64,000 nt of DNA from Glaesserella sp041817755 (GCF_041817755.1 NZ_JBGYBX010000071.1:1-64000), one strand, 5' to 3'; positions 51,491 through 60,716 are shown, numbered from the stretch's first letter. The notes: a model not told the origin generated them from the letters alone. Program-made: numbers and translations.

Positions 51491-53171
51491 TGTTATCCGT
51501 TCCTTGCTGAGCTTGGGTTTCAAGCGGTGGTACATCATTCAGACCGAGCAGGCTATAGTAGATCCACGCGGTAAAATCGGCTTCGCGAATAGCATCGCCC
51601 CACGCAATCGGCTCAATCCCGCGCCAACGTTCTTCCATAAATGAAGAAAGCTGAACAATGGATTGACTCGGTGCGGCAACGTTAAAACGCGTCATCAGTC
51701 CCGCCGCCCGACAGGCGCACAGCTCCGCTTGGCAAGTTCCCATGCCTACCCGTGTACGACGACGTAAATCCACCAGATTGTTGACGTTCAGTTCGTCCAC
51801 CGCATAGCGGACTTCCCCTGCAGTGACGGCTTCACATTCACACACCAGTGAACGATCCAAACGTTCGCTGTCCAGTAGGCGTGTTGCACGGGAGCCGTGA
51901 CGGTAAATCGCGGAATAGCGGATCGTACTCGGAAGTGAAATGACCTTATTGTTGGTTTCCGTTCGGCTTTCGTTAGAACCCGGTAAGGGTTTTTCCGCCG
52001 TGACGCAACGGGCGGTTTTATGCAATTTTTGACATACCAAATCCGTCGTCCATTCCGCCATTAAACGGTAGGTCATGAGTTTCCCGCCGGTAATGGTGAT
52101 AAAGCCGTCCAGTCCGTCGCGCTCTTGGTGATCGAGTAGGACGATGCCGCGGCTGACGTTGCGTCCGGACGGATCATCGTCGGTCGCCACTAACGGGCGT
52201 ACGCCCGCATACGCACGCAGTACGCGGGTATGACGTAAACTCGGTGCCAATTTTTCTCCCTCGCGGAAGAGAATATCCACTTCTTCGGGGGTGACGACCA
52301 TGTTATCGATTTGATCATAAGGGATGCGGCTTGAGGTCGTGCCAATCACGCAAATGGTATCGCCCGGTACTAAAATATCGGCATCGGCAGGCTTACGGCA
52401 ACGGTTGATGACCATTTTGTTAATACGGTGTCCCATCACCAACAATGCCCCTTTTGCCGGGAACATACGGATGTTTAAATCGGCATATTCGGCAATGCCT
52501 TGCCCCCAAATACCGCCGGCATTGACGACAACAGGCGCAAAAAATTGGCGTTCGAATTTGTTTTTATGATCGTACGCTTTCACGCCGATCACTTTTCCGC
52601 CTTCACGGATTAAGCCTTTTACTTCACAATAGGTAAACACTTTGGCGCCATTTTCCGTTGCATCCAGCATATTGGAAGCGGTGAGTCGAAACGGATCAAC
52701 CGAACCGTCCGGTACGACGACGGCACCGAGAAGTGCGGGGTTCACCGACGGTTCCATACGGCGGGCCAAGTCAGGTTCCACCGCAACGGCTTCGATACCG
52801 GCGGTATGGCATGCCTTCAGAAACGTCTGCTGATAATTGAGATCATCTTCAGGCAAGGTAATGAACAGCCCTTCCGTTTCATCAATACAATGGCGGGCGA
52901 TTTGACGTAAGATTTTATTTTCTTCAATACATTCTTTGGCAGACTCGGCATCATTAACCGCATAGCGCGCACCACTGTGCAGTAAGCCATGGTTACGCCC
53001 CGTCGCCCCCGTGGCAATATCCCGACGTTCCAATAAAATACAATCGATACCGCGTAAGGTGCAGTCACGCGCAATACCGGCGCCTGTTGCGCCACCGCCG
53101 ATAATGATGACATCGGTTGTTAGCGGTGTATTATCGGCGACATTGCGGTACATTTGAGGTGATATGTGCAT
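51480..53171 (-). CDS. glpA: Anaerobic glycerol-3-phosphate dehydrogenase subunit A
   Basis: A 563-residue catalytic FAD subunit that oxidises sn-glycerol-3-phosphate to dihydroxyacetone phosphate. The FAD fold is at DVIIIGGGATGAGIARDCTLRG, and the substrate domain has GRNHGLLHSGARYAVND. The C-terminal BFD-like [2Fe-2S] domain holds Cys residues in LVCECEAVTAGEV and GMGTCQAELCACR. The start at 53171 (MHISPQMYRN) follows a GGGGG tract; a 10-codon longer frame is possible. It heads glpABC, divergent from glpT. Confidence 0.95.
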   Translation of the reverse strand: MHISPQMYRNVADNTPLTTDVIIIGGGATGAGIARDCTLRGIDCILLERRDIATGATGRNHGLLHSGARYAVNDAESAKECIEENKILRQIARHCIDETEGLFITLPEDDLNYQQTFLKACHTAGIEAVAVEPDLARRMEPSVNPALLGAVVVPDGSVDPFRLTASNMLDATENGAKVFTYCEVKGLIREGGKVIGVKAYDHKNKFERQFFAPVVVNAGGIWGQGIAEYADLNIRMFPAKGALLVMGHRINKMVINRCRKPADADILVPGDTICVIGTTSSRIPYDQIDNMVVTPEEVDILFREGEKLAPSLRHTRVLRAYAGVRPLVATDDDPSGRNVSRGIVLLDHQERDGLDGFITITGGKLMTYRLMAEWTTDLVCQKLHKTARCVTAEKPLPGSNESRTETNNKVISLPSTIRYSAIYRHGSRATRLLDSERLDRSLVCECEAVTAGEVRYAVDELNVNNLVDLRRRTRVGMGTCQAELCACRAAGLMTRFNVAAPSQSIVQLSSFMEERWRGIEPIAWGDAIREADFTAWIYYSLLGLNDVPPLETQAQQGTDNNEF

Positions 53172-53278
53172 AACGCCCCCACAAAGACTAAAAACAAACA
53201 AAACAACATAAATTTGTCTCTATTTTATCCCTATTACTCGTTTTTAAACAACGTTTTGAGCGAAAAAGAAATTAATTT

Positions 53279-53294
53279 TGTGAGATAAGTCACA
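53279..53294. promoter_or_regulatory. CRP site 1 in the glpA-glpT divergon
   Basis: TGTGAGATAAGTCACA is a perfect TGTGA-N6-TCACA cAMP-receptor protein site. Its centre lies about 115 bp from the glpA start and about 165 bp from the glpT start. It suits shared activation of both operons. Confidence 0.85.
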
Positions 53295-53328
53295 TTTTGT
53301 CGATTTTGAAATTTTTGACAGACTTTTT

Positions 53329-53344
53329 TGTGAATAACCTCACA
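53329..53344. promoter_or_regulatory. CRP site 2 in the glpA-glpT divergon
   Basis: TGTGAATAACCTCACA is a second perfect TGTGA-N6-TCACA site, 50 bp (nearly five helical turns) from site 1, so the two CRP dimers would lie on roughly the same face of the DNA. It is the nearer of the two to glpT, about 115 bp from its ATG. Confidence 0.85.
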
Positions 53345-53451
53345 AATTTGAACAATAGTGCTTTCTCATATAAACAAAAGTTTTATCATTAGCGTGTGGT
53401 TTTCACCTCAAGATGTCATTATTACTAATATATTAACGATTGGAGTTTTCT

Positions 53452-54897
53452 ATGTTTGGTCCATTTAAACCCGCTCCATTTATTGCGGAGCTACCTAAAG
53501 AGAAAATCGATCCCGTCTACCGTCGGTTACGTTGGCAGGTATTTGCAGGGATTTTTTTTGGTTATGCGGCTTACTATTTTGTCCGTGCCAATTTCGATTT
53601 GGCGCAAAAAGGGTTGATTGAAGCCGGCATGTACAATAAAGCGGAACTTGGTATTATCGGTACAGGTGCCGGTTTAGCGTACGGTTTGTCTAAGTTCTTC
53701 ATGGCGGCAATTTCCGACCGTTCGAATCCGAAAGTATTTTTACCGTTCGGTTTATTGTTGTCCGGTTTGTGTATGACCATGATGGGGTTAATGCCGTGGG
53801 CAACCTCCGGTATTGCCGTGATGTTCACCATGATTTTCCTTAACGGTTGGTTCCAAGGTATGGGGTGGCCACCGTGCGGTAGAACGATGGTGCATTGGTG
53901 GTCAAAAAGTGAGCGCGGTACGATAGTGTCGATTTGGAATACGGCACATAACCTTGGCGGTATGGTGCCGGGTGCGATGGTCTTATTAGCCAGTGCCGTT
54001 TATTTCAGCAACTATGGTGTTGAAGCCACGGCAAAAGACGTATGGCAACAAGCGCTTTACTATCCGGGTATTGCGGCGATGATTGCGGCAATTCCGATCT
54101 ATTTATTGATGAAAGACACGCCGCAATCTTGTGGTTTACCGTCAATCGAAAAATGGAAAAACGATTATCCGGACGATTACGATGAAAAAACTTACGAAAA
54201 TAATCTGTCAACCAAAGATATTTTCGTTACCTATGTCTTGAAAAACCGCTTATTGTGGTACATCGCCATTGCCAACGTTTTCGTTTATTTGATTCGTTAT
54301 GGCGTATTGAAATGGTCTCCGGTTTATTTAGGCGAAGTCAAACACTTTAATATCAAAGGGACGGCTTGGGCATATACGATTTATGAATTGGCGGCCGTGC
54401 CGGGAACCTTACTATGCGGTTGGGTTTCGGATAAAGTATTCAAAGGCAAACGTGGTTTAACCGGTTTCATCTTTATGATCCTCACAACGGCAGCGGTTGT
54501 GGCATTATGGTTAAATCCGGCAACACCGGAAGCCGAATTGGCACAATATGCGGGCAAAGCTTGGTATGAAAACCCGTACCAATTAATGGATTTTATCTTA
54601 ATGACGACGATCGGTTTCCTGATTTATGGTCCGGTTATGTTAATCGGCTTGCACGCACTTGAATTGGCGCCGAAAAAAGCAGCGGGGACCTCCGCAGGTT
54701 TCACCGGCTTATTCGGTTACTTGGGCGGTACGGTTTCCGCATCGGCAGTAGTCGGCTGGGCGGCTGAATATTACGGTTGGGACGGCGGTTTCTACGTTAT
54801 GATCGGCGGTGGCGTATTAGCTGTTCTGTTAATGTTCATTACAATGATCGAAGAGAGCAAACACAAAGCCAAACTTGAAGATCATTACGGCAAATAA
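53452..54897 (+). CDS. glpT: Glycerol-3-phosphate transporter (glycerol-3-phosphate:phosphate antiporter)
   Basis: A 481-residue major-facilitator membrane protein exchanging external glycerol-3-phosphate for internal phosphate. The start at 53452 (MFGPFKPAPF) follows TGGAG. The OPA-family signature is visible: YRRLRWQVFAGIFFGYAAYYFVRANFDLA near residues 24-52 (with the first phosphate-binding Arg), then GWFQGMGWPPCGRTMVHWWS. About twelve membrane helices are present. It begins the glpT-glpQ pair, divergent from glpABC, and ends with its own terminator. Confidence 0.96.
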   Translation: MFGPFKPAPFIAELPKEKIDPVYRRLRWQVFAGIFFGYAAYYFVRANFDLAQKGLIEAGMYNKAELGIIGTGAGLAYGLSKFFMAAISDRSNPKVFLPFGLLLSGLCMTMMGLMPWATSGIAVMFTMIFLNGWFQGMGWPPCGRTMVHWWSKSERGTIVSIWNTAHNLGGMVPGAMVLLASAVYFSNYGVEATAKDVWQQALYYPGIAAMIAAIPIYLLMKDTPQSCGLPSIEKWKNDYPDDYDEKTYENNLSTKDIFVTYVLKNRLLWYIAIANVFVYLIRYGVLKWSPVYLGEVKHFNIKGTAWAYTIYELAAVPGTLLCGWVSDKVFKGKRGLTGFIFMILTTAAVVALWLNPATPEAELAQYAGKAWYENPYQLMDFILMTTIGFLIYGPVMLIGLHALELAPKKAAGTSAGFTGLFGYLGGTVSASAVVGWAAEYYGWDGGFYVMIGGGVLAVLLMFITMIEESKHKAKLEDHYGK

Positions 54898-54910
54898 ATG
54901 AGATGAAATG

Positions 54911-54942
54911 GGGATATGAGCGATCGTTCATATCCCTTTTTA
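54911..54942 (+). terminator. Intrinsic terminator or attenuator after glpT
   Basis: A 9-bp stem GGGATATGA (54911-54919) / TCATATCCC (54928-54936) with an 8-base loop is followed by TTTTTATT. It lies between glpT and glpQ, so glpQ may be expressed partly by read-through or from its own promoter. Confidence 0.88.
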
Positions 54943-55007
54943 TTCTTTGTTATTCCCAACATTTTCCATACATTTCTGAAATACACTGTATTTTAAAGGA
55001 GTAGTTT

Positions 55008-56069
55008 ATGACACAACGCACATTTGCATTAGGTATGCTTGTAAGCACATTATTTATCGCAACCGCACAAGCCGCTACCGATAAATTAGTGATTGCCCAC
55101 CGTGGAGCAAGCGGGTATTTACCTGAACACACGTTAGCGTCTAAAGCCTTGGCGTTCGGGCAACATGCCGATTATTTAGAGCAAGACTTAGCGATGACAA
55201 AGGACAATCGGATTATCGTCATCCATGATCATTTCCTTGACGGCTTAACCGATGTCGCAAAAAAATTCCCGAATCGTGCCCGTGAAGACGGGCGTTATTA
55301 TGTGGTGGATTTCACGTTAGCGGAAATTGAAACATTGGAAATGACCGAGAACTTTAAAGTGGAAAACGGTCAACAGGTGCAGGTGTACCCGAACCGTTTC
55401 CCGATGTGGAAATCAGAATTCAAAATCCATACGTTGGAGGACGAAATTGAATTTATTCAAGGCTTAGAAAAATCAAGCGGTAAAAAAATCGGTCTTTATC
55501 CCGAAATTAAGGCGCCTTGGTTACACCATAAAGAAGGTAAAGACATTGCGCTGGAGACGTTAAAAATTCTTAAACATTACGGTTATGATGAAAAATCCGA
55601 TCCGATTTATCTTCAAACCTTTGATTTTAATGAACTTAAGCGGATTAAAAATGAGTTGCTGCCGCAACTCAAAATGGACTTAAAACTGGTTCAGTTGATT
55701 GCCTATACCGATTGGCATGAAACGGAAGAAAAAGATCCGTCCGGCAAATGGGTAAATTACAACTATGATTGGATGTTTAAAGACGGCGCGATGGCGGAAG
55801 TGGCGAAATATGCCGACGGCGTAGGACCGGGCTGGTATATGTTGATTGATAAAGACAAATCGACCGCCGGTAATATCGTGTATACCCCTTTAGTAAAAGA
55901 ATTGGCGAAATATAAGATGGCATTACACCCTTATACGGTACGTAAAGATGCCTTGCCGCCGTTTTTCAGCAATGTGAATCAAATGTACGATGCACTGTAT
56001 AATAAAGCCGGTGCAACCGGTGTCTTTACAGACTTCCCGGATACTGCCGTGGAGTTTTTGAAGAAATAG
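55008..56069 (+). CDS. glpQ: Glycerophosphodiester phosphodiesterase GlpQ
   Basis: A 353-residue exported enzyme that hydrolyses glycerophosphodiesters (from phospholipids) to glycerol-3-phosphate and an alcohol such as choline. The signal MTQRTFALGMLVSTLFIATAQA ends in a signal peptidase I site with no lipobox Cys, so the protein should be soluble in the periplasm. Catalytic motifs are AHRGASGYLPEHT, EQDLAMTKDNRIIVIHDHFLD and YPEIKAPW. It follows glpT by 110 bp and feeds it with substrate. The Haemophilus homologue is the lipoprotein D; this form lacks that anchor. Confidence 0.94.
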   Translation: MTQRTFALGMLVSTLFIATAQAATDKLVIAHRGASGYLPEHTLASKALAFGQHADYLEQDLAMTKDNRIIVIHDHFLDGLTDVAKKFPNRAREDGRYYVVDFTLAEIETLEMTENFKVENGQQVQVYPNRFPMWKSEFKIHTLEDEIEFIQGLEKSSGKKIGLYPEIKAPWLHHKEGKDIALETLKILKHYGYDEKSDPIYLQTFDFNELKRIKNELLPQLKMDLKLVQLIAYTDWHETEEKDPSGKWVNYNYDWMFKDGAMAEVAKYADGVGPGWYMLIDKDKSTAGNIVYTPLVKELAKYKMALHPYTVRKDALPPFFSNVNQMYDALYNKAGATGVFTDFPDTAVEFLKK

Positions 56070-56104
56070 TCAGGGTTTGTTTATCGATAACGTGCAGAAA
56101 GATA

Positions 56105-56139
56105 AAGGCATCGTCAGTGATCATTACCGACGATGCCTT
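56105..56139. terminator. Bidirectional terminator between glpQ and the cystine ABC genes
   Basis: The perfect 11-bp stem AAGGCATCGTC/GACGATGCCTT lies between two convergent genes. On the minus strand it runs into TTTATC, and on the plus strand into TTATGATT. It probably serves both transcripts. Confidence 0.75.
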
Positions 56140-56181
56140 ATGATTTGCAAATTTTCAGCCGAAACAGACCGCTTGTATAGG

Positions 56182-56931
56182 CTAATCCGCCCGAATTTGG
56201 TGTAAGAAACGCTTGGTTCGCTCATGTTGCGGGTTAGCGAATAATTCGGAAGGCGAACCTTGTTCTACAATTTCACCGCCGTCCATCACAATCACGACAT
56301 CCGCCACTTCCAACGCAAATTTGATTTCATGTGTGACGACCACCATCGTCCAACCTTCATTCGCCAACGCTTTCATCGTATTTAACACATCTTGCACCAA
56401 CTCCGGATCGAGCGCAGAGGTCGGTTCGTCGAATAACATGAGTTGAGGCTGAATCGCCAGCGCACGGGCAATACCGACACGCTGTTGCTGACCGCCGGAG
56501 AGTTGGAAAGGATAAAGCGACATTTTGTCAACCAACCCGACCTTGGCTAACAGCACCTCCGCTTCGGCTTTGGCTTGTTCGGGCGCCTTACCTTGTACGA
56601 ACACCGGTCCTTCCATCACGTTTTCAAGCGCAGTTTTATGCGGAAAGAGATTATAGTTTTGAAAGACCATACCGGATTTGCGCCGTAATGCCAAGATCGC
56701 TTTTTTGACCGATTTGGCACTGAAATCGATATGAAGCGGGTCGGTGCCGTCAAAGTCAATCGTGCCTTGTTCCGGCATTTCCAACGCGTTCAAACAGCGT
56801 AGAAACGTGGTTTTACCGGAACCGGACGGCCCTAAGATGACCACCACCTGACCTTTTTCGATATCTAAATCAATGCCCCGCAAAATGGTATTGTTACCAA
56901 AGGTTTTATGAATATTTCGAATCTTAATCAT
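56182..56931 (-). CDS. Cystine-type amino-acid ABC transporter ATPase
   Basis: A 249-residue ABC ATPase. Walker A is GPSGSGKTTFLRCLN (about residues 34-48), the signature LSGGQQQRVGIARALA (about 143-158), and Walker B LMLFDEPTSALDPE. The ATPase energises uptake through the permease encoded next to it. Binding protein, permease and ATPase are in the order SBP-permease-ATPase in one leftward operon, as in FliY-YecS-YecC of E. coli and HI1080-1078 of Haemophilus. It begins 3 bp after the permease stop. Confidence 0.94.
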   Translation of the reverse strand: MIKIRNIHKTFGNNTILRGIDLDIEKGQVVVILGPSGSGKTTFLRCLNALEMPEQGTIDFDGTDPLHIDFSAKSVKKAILALRRKSGMVFQNYNLFPHKTALENVMEGPVFVQGKAPEQAKAEAEVLLAKVGLVDKMSLYPFQLSGGQQQRVGIARALAIQPQLMLFDEPTSALDPELVQDVLNTMKALANEGWTMVVVTHEIKFALEVADVVIVMDGGEIVEQGSPSELFANPQHERTKRFLHQIRAD

Positions 56932-56934
56932 GAG

Positions 56935-57651
56935 TTATTTCGCCACATATCGATCAAAACGTTTTTCCAAGCGCGCTTGAATGAAAAACAGTACCCAACA
57001 ATAACACCAATAAATCAAGGCCGCTTCGATATATACCGGGAGAAAATCATAGGACATATTAGCCACTTGTTGCGCCACACGGAACATTTCGGTTACGGTC
57101 ACCACGGAAGCCAGCGAAGTATCTTTAAATAATCCGATAAAGGTATTGCTGAGTGGTGGTACGGCAACACGGAACGCTTGCGGTGCAATAATACGGCGGA
57201 AGGTCTGCATATAGGTCATGCCGATGGTGTAACCCGCTTCCCATTGCCCTTTAGGGACGGACAAAATCGCCGCACGAATGGTTTCGGAACCGTAAGCGCC
57301 GATGTTTAGGGAAAAACCGATAATGGCCGCCGGGATCGGATCGATAAACACACCGATTGCAGGTAATCCGTAGAAAACGATACAGATTTGTACCAACATC
57401 GGTGTGCCACGAATAATCGAAATATACCCTTTGACCAACATCAGTAAAAGGGTGTGAATAATTCCCGTTGACGGACTGATCCGAATGAGAGCGACGGCAA
57501 CAGCAATGATCATCCCGATAAAAAAAGACGCGACGGCAAGCGGGATGGAGACTAAAATCGCCGCTTCAACCATCGGTAAAAAGCCACTTATGACCAATTC
57601 CGCACGGGCTTCGGTCATAAATGGCAGAGACATTAATAACTCATTTAACAC
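56935..57651 (-). CDS. Cystine-type amino-acid ABC transporter permease
   Basis: A 238-residue HisM/YecS-type permease with about five membrane segments. The EAA loop is ETIRAAILSVPKGQWEAGYTIGMTYMQTFRRIIAPQAF (near residues 127-164). The N-terminus overlaps the binding-protein gene by 11 bases. The single permease would work as a homodimer with two copies of the ATPase, as in the cystine systems. Contrast the two-permease pair at 10249-11566, which has no partner genes. Confidence 0.93.
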   Translation of the reverse strand: MLNELLMSLPFMTEARAELVISGFLPMVEAAILVSIPLAVASFFIGMIIAVAVALIRISPSTGIIHTLLLMLVKGYISIIRGTPMLVQICIVFYGLPAIGVFIDPIPAAIIGFSLNIGAYGSETIRAAILSVPKGQWEAGYTIGMTYMQTFRRIIAPQAFRVAVPPLSNTFIGLFKDTSLASVVTVTEMFRVAQQVANMSYDFLPVYIEAALIYWCYCWVLFFIQARLEKRFDRYVAK

Positions 57652-58423
57652 TGATATCTTTTCCGAAGAACTGTTCGCCTAGTTTTTTCAATGTACCGTC
57701 ATTTTGCAACTCGACAAGCGCCGCACTGATTTTCGCAAGGGCTTCCTCATTGCCTTTGTTTGCAATAAAACCGGCATCTACTTTTTCATTGGATTCCCAT
57801 ACGGTTTTTAAGCCTGAATTCGGGTTTTTCTTCAAGTAATCCAATAATGCCAAAGAGTCATTAAATGTCACGTCGGCACGTTTCTGTTGAATTAACAGTA
57901 AACCTTGCGCCATGCCATCGATAGGGACGATATCGGCTTGGTATTGGCGGGCTAATTCGCCGTAGTTAGAGCTTAACGTTTGAGCGGCTTTGAGCCCTTT
58001 TACGTCTTCCGGTTTGGATACGCGGGTTTCATCCGTACGGGCAACCAACATGGCACCGGACCAACTGTAAGGCGTCGATTTATCGAAGGTGGCGCGACGT
58101 TCCGGTGTGGTTAAACCGACTTGGTTTGCGACCAAATCAAAACGTTCGCCTTTTAAGCCGGCAAGCATTGCATCCCACTGGGTTTCTTTAAACTCCACTT
58201 TAACGCCTAGCTTGTCCGCTACCGCACGGGTCACTTCAACGTCATAACCGGTCAATTTGCCGCTGGCATCATGGTAAGTGAACGGCGCGTAAGTTCCCTC
58301 GGTACCGACGGTAATAGTGCCTTTATTATTGATACGTTCCAATAAACTTTCTTTGGCAACGGCCGCCGTTGTGGTGATGAGAGCGAAGGCGGATAAAGTA
58401 ATAACTGATAGTTTTTTAAACAT
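57641..58423 (-). CDS. Cystine-type amino-acid ABC transporter binding protein
   Basis: A 260-residue periplasmic binding protein with signal MFKKLSVITLSAFALITTTAAVA. The mature protein begins near LLERINNKGTITVGTEGTYAPFTYHD, then GKLTGYDVEVTRAVADKLGVKVEFKETQWDAMLAGLKGERFDLVANQVG, which is close to FliY/TcyA cystine-binding proteins. Cystine is the most likely ligand, from family resemblance and operon layout. It is the first gene of the three-gene operon and supplies sulfur amino acids. Confidence 0.92.
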   Translation of the reverse strand: MFKKLSVITLSAFALITTTAAVAKESLLERINNKGTITVGTEGTYAPFTYHDASGKLTGYDVEVTRAVADKLGVKVEFKETQWDAMLAGLKGERFDLVANQVGLTTPERRATFDKSTPYSWSGAMLVARTDETRVSKPEDVKGLKAAQTLSSNYGELARQYQADIVPIDGMAQGLLLIQQKRADVTFNDSLALLDYLKKNPNSGLKTVWESNEKVDAGFIANKGNEEALAKISAALVELQNDGTLKKLGEQFFGKDISVK

Positions 58424-58520
58424 GATGAAATCCTTTTAATAGGTGAAATTAATTTTTGCAAATTTAAGGGGAAAACTGACCGCTTGCAAATAACCAAATG
58501 GAATATTATGAAAGCAAAAG

Positions 58521-58985
58521 TTAAAAACCCCCGCAACAATGTTTAAATTTCTTTCCCGAACCGCAAATGCAAGGTTGTTTCATCGTCGGTAACGGTACGG
58601 TCGGATCGACAAAATACCAGCGTCCGTCAATTTTCACGAACAATGATAATTCGTGATGCGCGTTTTTTCCATCTTCGGTTTCGAAATAAGCATGAAATTC
58701 TACCGTACCGTGAATTTTGTCGATATTCGGTTGATGCGCCACGATCTCCAACCCTGCCCATCGGGTACTTTCGCTCCACGCTTTCATTGCGTCTTGATTT
58801 AACAACGTTTGTTGGCTCGGTACGGTGGTTTTTACAAGATAATCGATATTTCCTTGCGTATACGCCGTATAACGGGAGCGCATCAATTGTTCTGCCGTTG
58901 CAGGCAACTGCTCACCGAGGTGGAACGGTCGGCAGCATTGGTGATAAGACAGATTGGATTGGCAAGGGCAGGGCGTTGACGTCAT
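58521..58985 (-). CDS. ychJ: YchJ-family (UPF0225) SEC-C motif protein
   Basis: A 154-residue protein with a Zn-binding SEC-C-like motif at each end: CPCQSNLSYHQCC near residues 6-18 and CICGSGKKFKHCC near 139-151. Between them is the NTF2-like YchJ core (MRSRYTAYTQGNIDYLVKTT...WAGLEIV...HHELSLFVKIDGRWYFVD). The family is widespread; its function is unknown. The C-terminal SEC-C motif resembles that of SecA. It is transcribed leftward next to yidC but separated by 90 bp and a terminator. Confidence 0.93.
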   Translation of the reverse strand: MTSTPCPCQSNLSYHQCCRPFHLGEQLPATAEQLMRSRYTAYTQGNIDYLVKTTVPSQQTLLNQDAMKAWSESTRWAGLEIVAHQPNIDKIHGTVEFHAYFETEDGKNAHHELSLFVKIDGRWYFVDPTVPLPTMKQPCICGSGKKFKHCCGGF

Positions 58986-59030
58986 AGTTAATTTGCAAAA
59001 AACAGATGAAAAGTGACCGCTTGTATCGGT

Positions 59031-59056
59031 AAAAGGGCGAACACACCGGTTCGCCC
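59031..59056 (-). terminator. Intrinsic terminator of yidC
   Basis: On the minus strand the perfect 8-bp stem GGGCGAAC/GTTCGCCC with a 6-base loop is followed by TTTTACC. It begins about 22 bases after the yidC stop codon. Confidence 0.8.
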
Positions 59057-59078
59057 CTATAAGATGGATTTACTCGGC

Positions 59079-60716
59079 TTATTTTTTCACACGTGTGTGT
59101 AAACCTTTCTTCTCTAAATTACGGTAGATGAGCCATTGTTGCACAATCGTAATCAAGTTAGAGGTTAACCAGTAAAGTACTAAGCCGGACGGGAACCATA
59201 AGAAGAATACCGTAAACAGTACCGGCATAAATGTCATGACTTTTTGTTGCACGGGATCCGCCACCGGTGTCGGTGACATTTTTTGCAGTAAGAACATCGA
59301 GCCGCCCATTAACAGTGGCAAGATATAGTACGGGTCTTGTGCCGATAAGTCTTGAATCCAGCCGAAGAACGGCGCATGACGTAATTCCACCGCTTCCATA
59401 AATGTCCAATACAAGGCGATGAAAATCGGCATTTGCAGAAGAATCGGTAAGCAACCGCCCATTGGGTTGACTTTCTCTTCTTTATACAATTTCATCATCT
59501 CTTGGCTCATACGCTGACGGTCGTCACCGAAACGTTCGCGCATCTCTTGAATGCGGGGTTGGAGCATGCGCATTTTCGCCATAGAGGTATATTGCGCTTT
59601 GGTTAACGGATACAGAATGGTTTTCACGACAATCGTGACGCCGATAATTGCCAAGCCCCAGTTAGACACAATGCCTTGAATAAAGGTTAATAACCAGAAT
59701 AGCGGTTTGGCAATAAACCATGCCCAGCCGTAATCGACGGTTAAGTCAAAATTATTTGCCGCTTGCGCCATTGCCTCTTGATCTTTCGGTCCCGTCCATA
59801 AGTGGCTGGTAATCGTTGCTTCACTGTTTGGTGCCACTTGAGTAACCGGTCCGCGGTAGCCGATAGTTCCTACGCCGTTGGCGGTACGGGTATACAGGTT
59901 ATTTTCCGCATCTTGATTCGGAATCCAAGCGGACACGAAATAATGCTGTAAAATCGCCGCCCAACCGGCTTTGGTGTTGATGGAGAGGTTCGCTTTGGCC
60001 ATTTCGTCAAAACTGTATTTTTTATAATTCACTTCTGACGAAGAATAAGCACCGCCCGTGTAAGTCGGCATGGCAAAGTTACCGGCACTTTCAACCAAGG
60101 TGTGCTTGAGTTGTCCGTAAGGTTGGACTTCAAGTGTGTCCGCCGTGTTATTTTTAATATTGTAATTGACGGCAATATCATAACTGCCGCGTTTGAGCGT
60201 GAAGGTTTTGGTGTAAATCACGCCGTCTTTTTCCAACATAAGCGGCACGCTTAACTCATTTTGACCATCTGCCAAGGTAAATTGGTCGGCGGTGGTTTGG
60301 TATTGCGCGCGGCCGGCATTGGTATCAATCCCGTTTTTACCGACTAAACCGCTTTGTGCGACATATAACACTTTACCGTTGTCTTGCAACAATTCAAACG
60401 GCGCAGTGGAATTCAATTCCGCATTGTATTTTAATAAGTCAGAATCAATGACATCACCACCGAGCGTATCTACGGTTAAACGTAATACATCGGTTTCAAT
60501 CGTGATGGTTTTACCTTTGGTTGATTGCTCGTTAATCGGCGATGTCGCATTAGACGACGCAGGCACATCACCGTTTGACTGTGCTGCGGCCTGTGCTTGA
60601 GCCTGAGCTTGCTTTTGAGCCTGAATTTCAGGGTTAAAATCTTGTTGCCATTGCGTAAAGATCAAAAATGACACAAGGAATAACCCCATAATCAGTAAAC
60701 TACGGTTTGAGTTCAT
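59079..60716 (-). CDS. yidC: Membrane protein insertase YidC
   Basis: A 545-residue inner-membrane insertase that folds and inserts membrane proteins alone or with SecYEG. The N-terminal helix (SLLIMGLFLVSFLIFTQW) starts at MNSNRSLL (60716); a longer frame adds 14 unlikely residues. A large periplasmic domain spans about 60-340. The conserved core follows with KTILYPLTKAQYTSMAKMRMLQPRIQEMRERFGDD, GGCLPILLQMPIFIALYW and SGLVLYWLTSNLITIVQQW. It normally follows yidD but is here 34 kb away and divergent from icd. Confidence 0.97.
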   Translation of the reverse strand: MNSNRSLLIMGLFLVSFLIFTQWQQDFNPEIQAQKQAQAQAQAAAQSNGDVPASSNATSPINEQSTKGKTITIETDVLRLTVDTLGGDVIDSDLLKYNAELNSTAPFELLQDNGKVLYVAQSGLVGKNGIDTNAGRAQYQTTADQFTLADGQNELSVPLMLEKDGVIYTKTFTLKRGSYDIAVNYNIKNNTADTLEVQPYGQLKHTLVESAGNFAMPTYTGGAYSSSEVNYKKYSFDEMAKANLSINTKAGWAAILQHYFVSAWIPNQDAENNLYTRTANGVGTIGYRGPVTQVAPNSEATITSHLWTGPKDQEAMAQAANNFDLTVDYGWAWFIAKPLFWLLTFIQGIVSNWGLAIIGVTIVVKTILYPLTKAQYTSMAKMRMLQPRIQEMRERFGDDRQRMSQEMMKLYKEEKVNPMGGCLPILLQMPIFIALYWTFMEAVELRHAPFFGWIQDLSAQDPYYILPLLMGGSMFLLQKMSPTPVADPVQQKVMTFMPVLFTVFFLWFPSGLVLYWLTSNLITIVQQWLIYRNLEKKGLHTRVKK

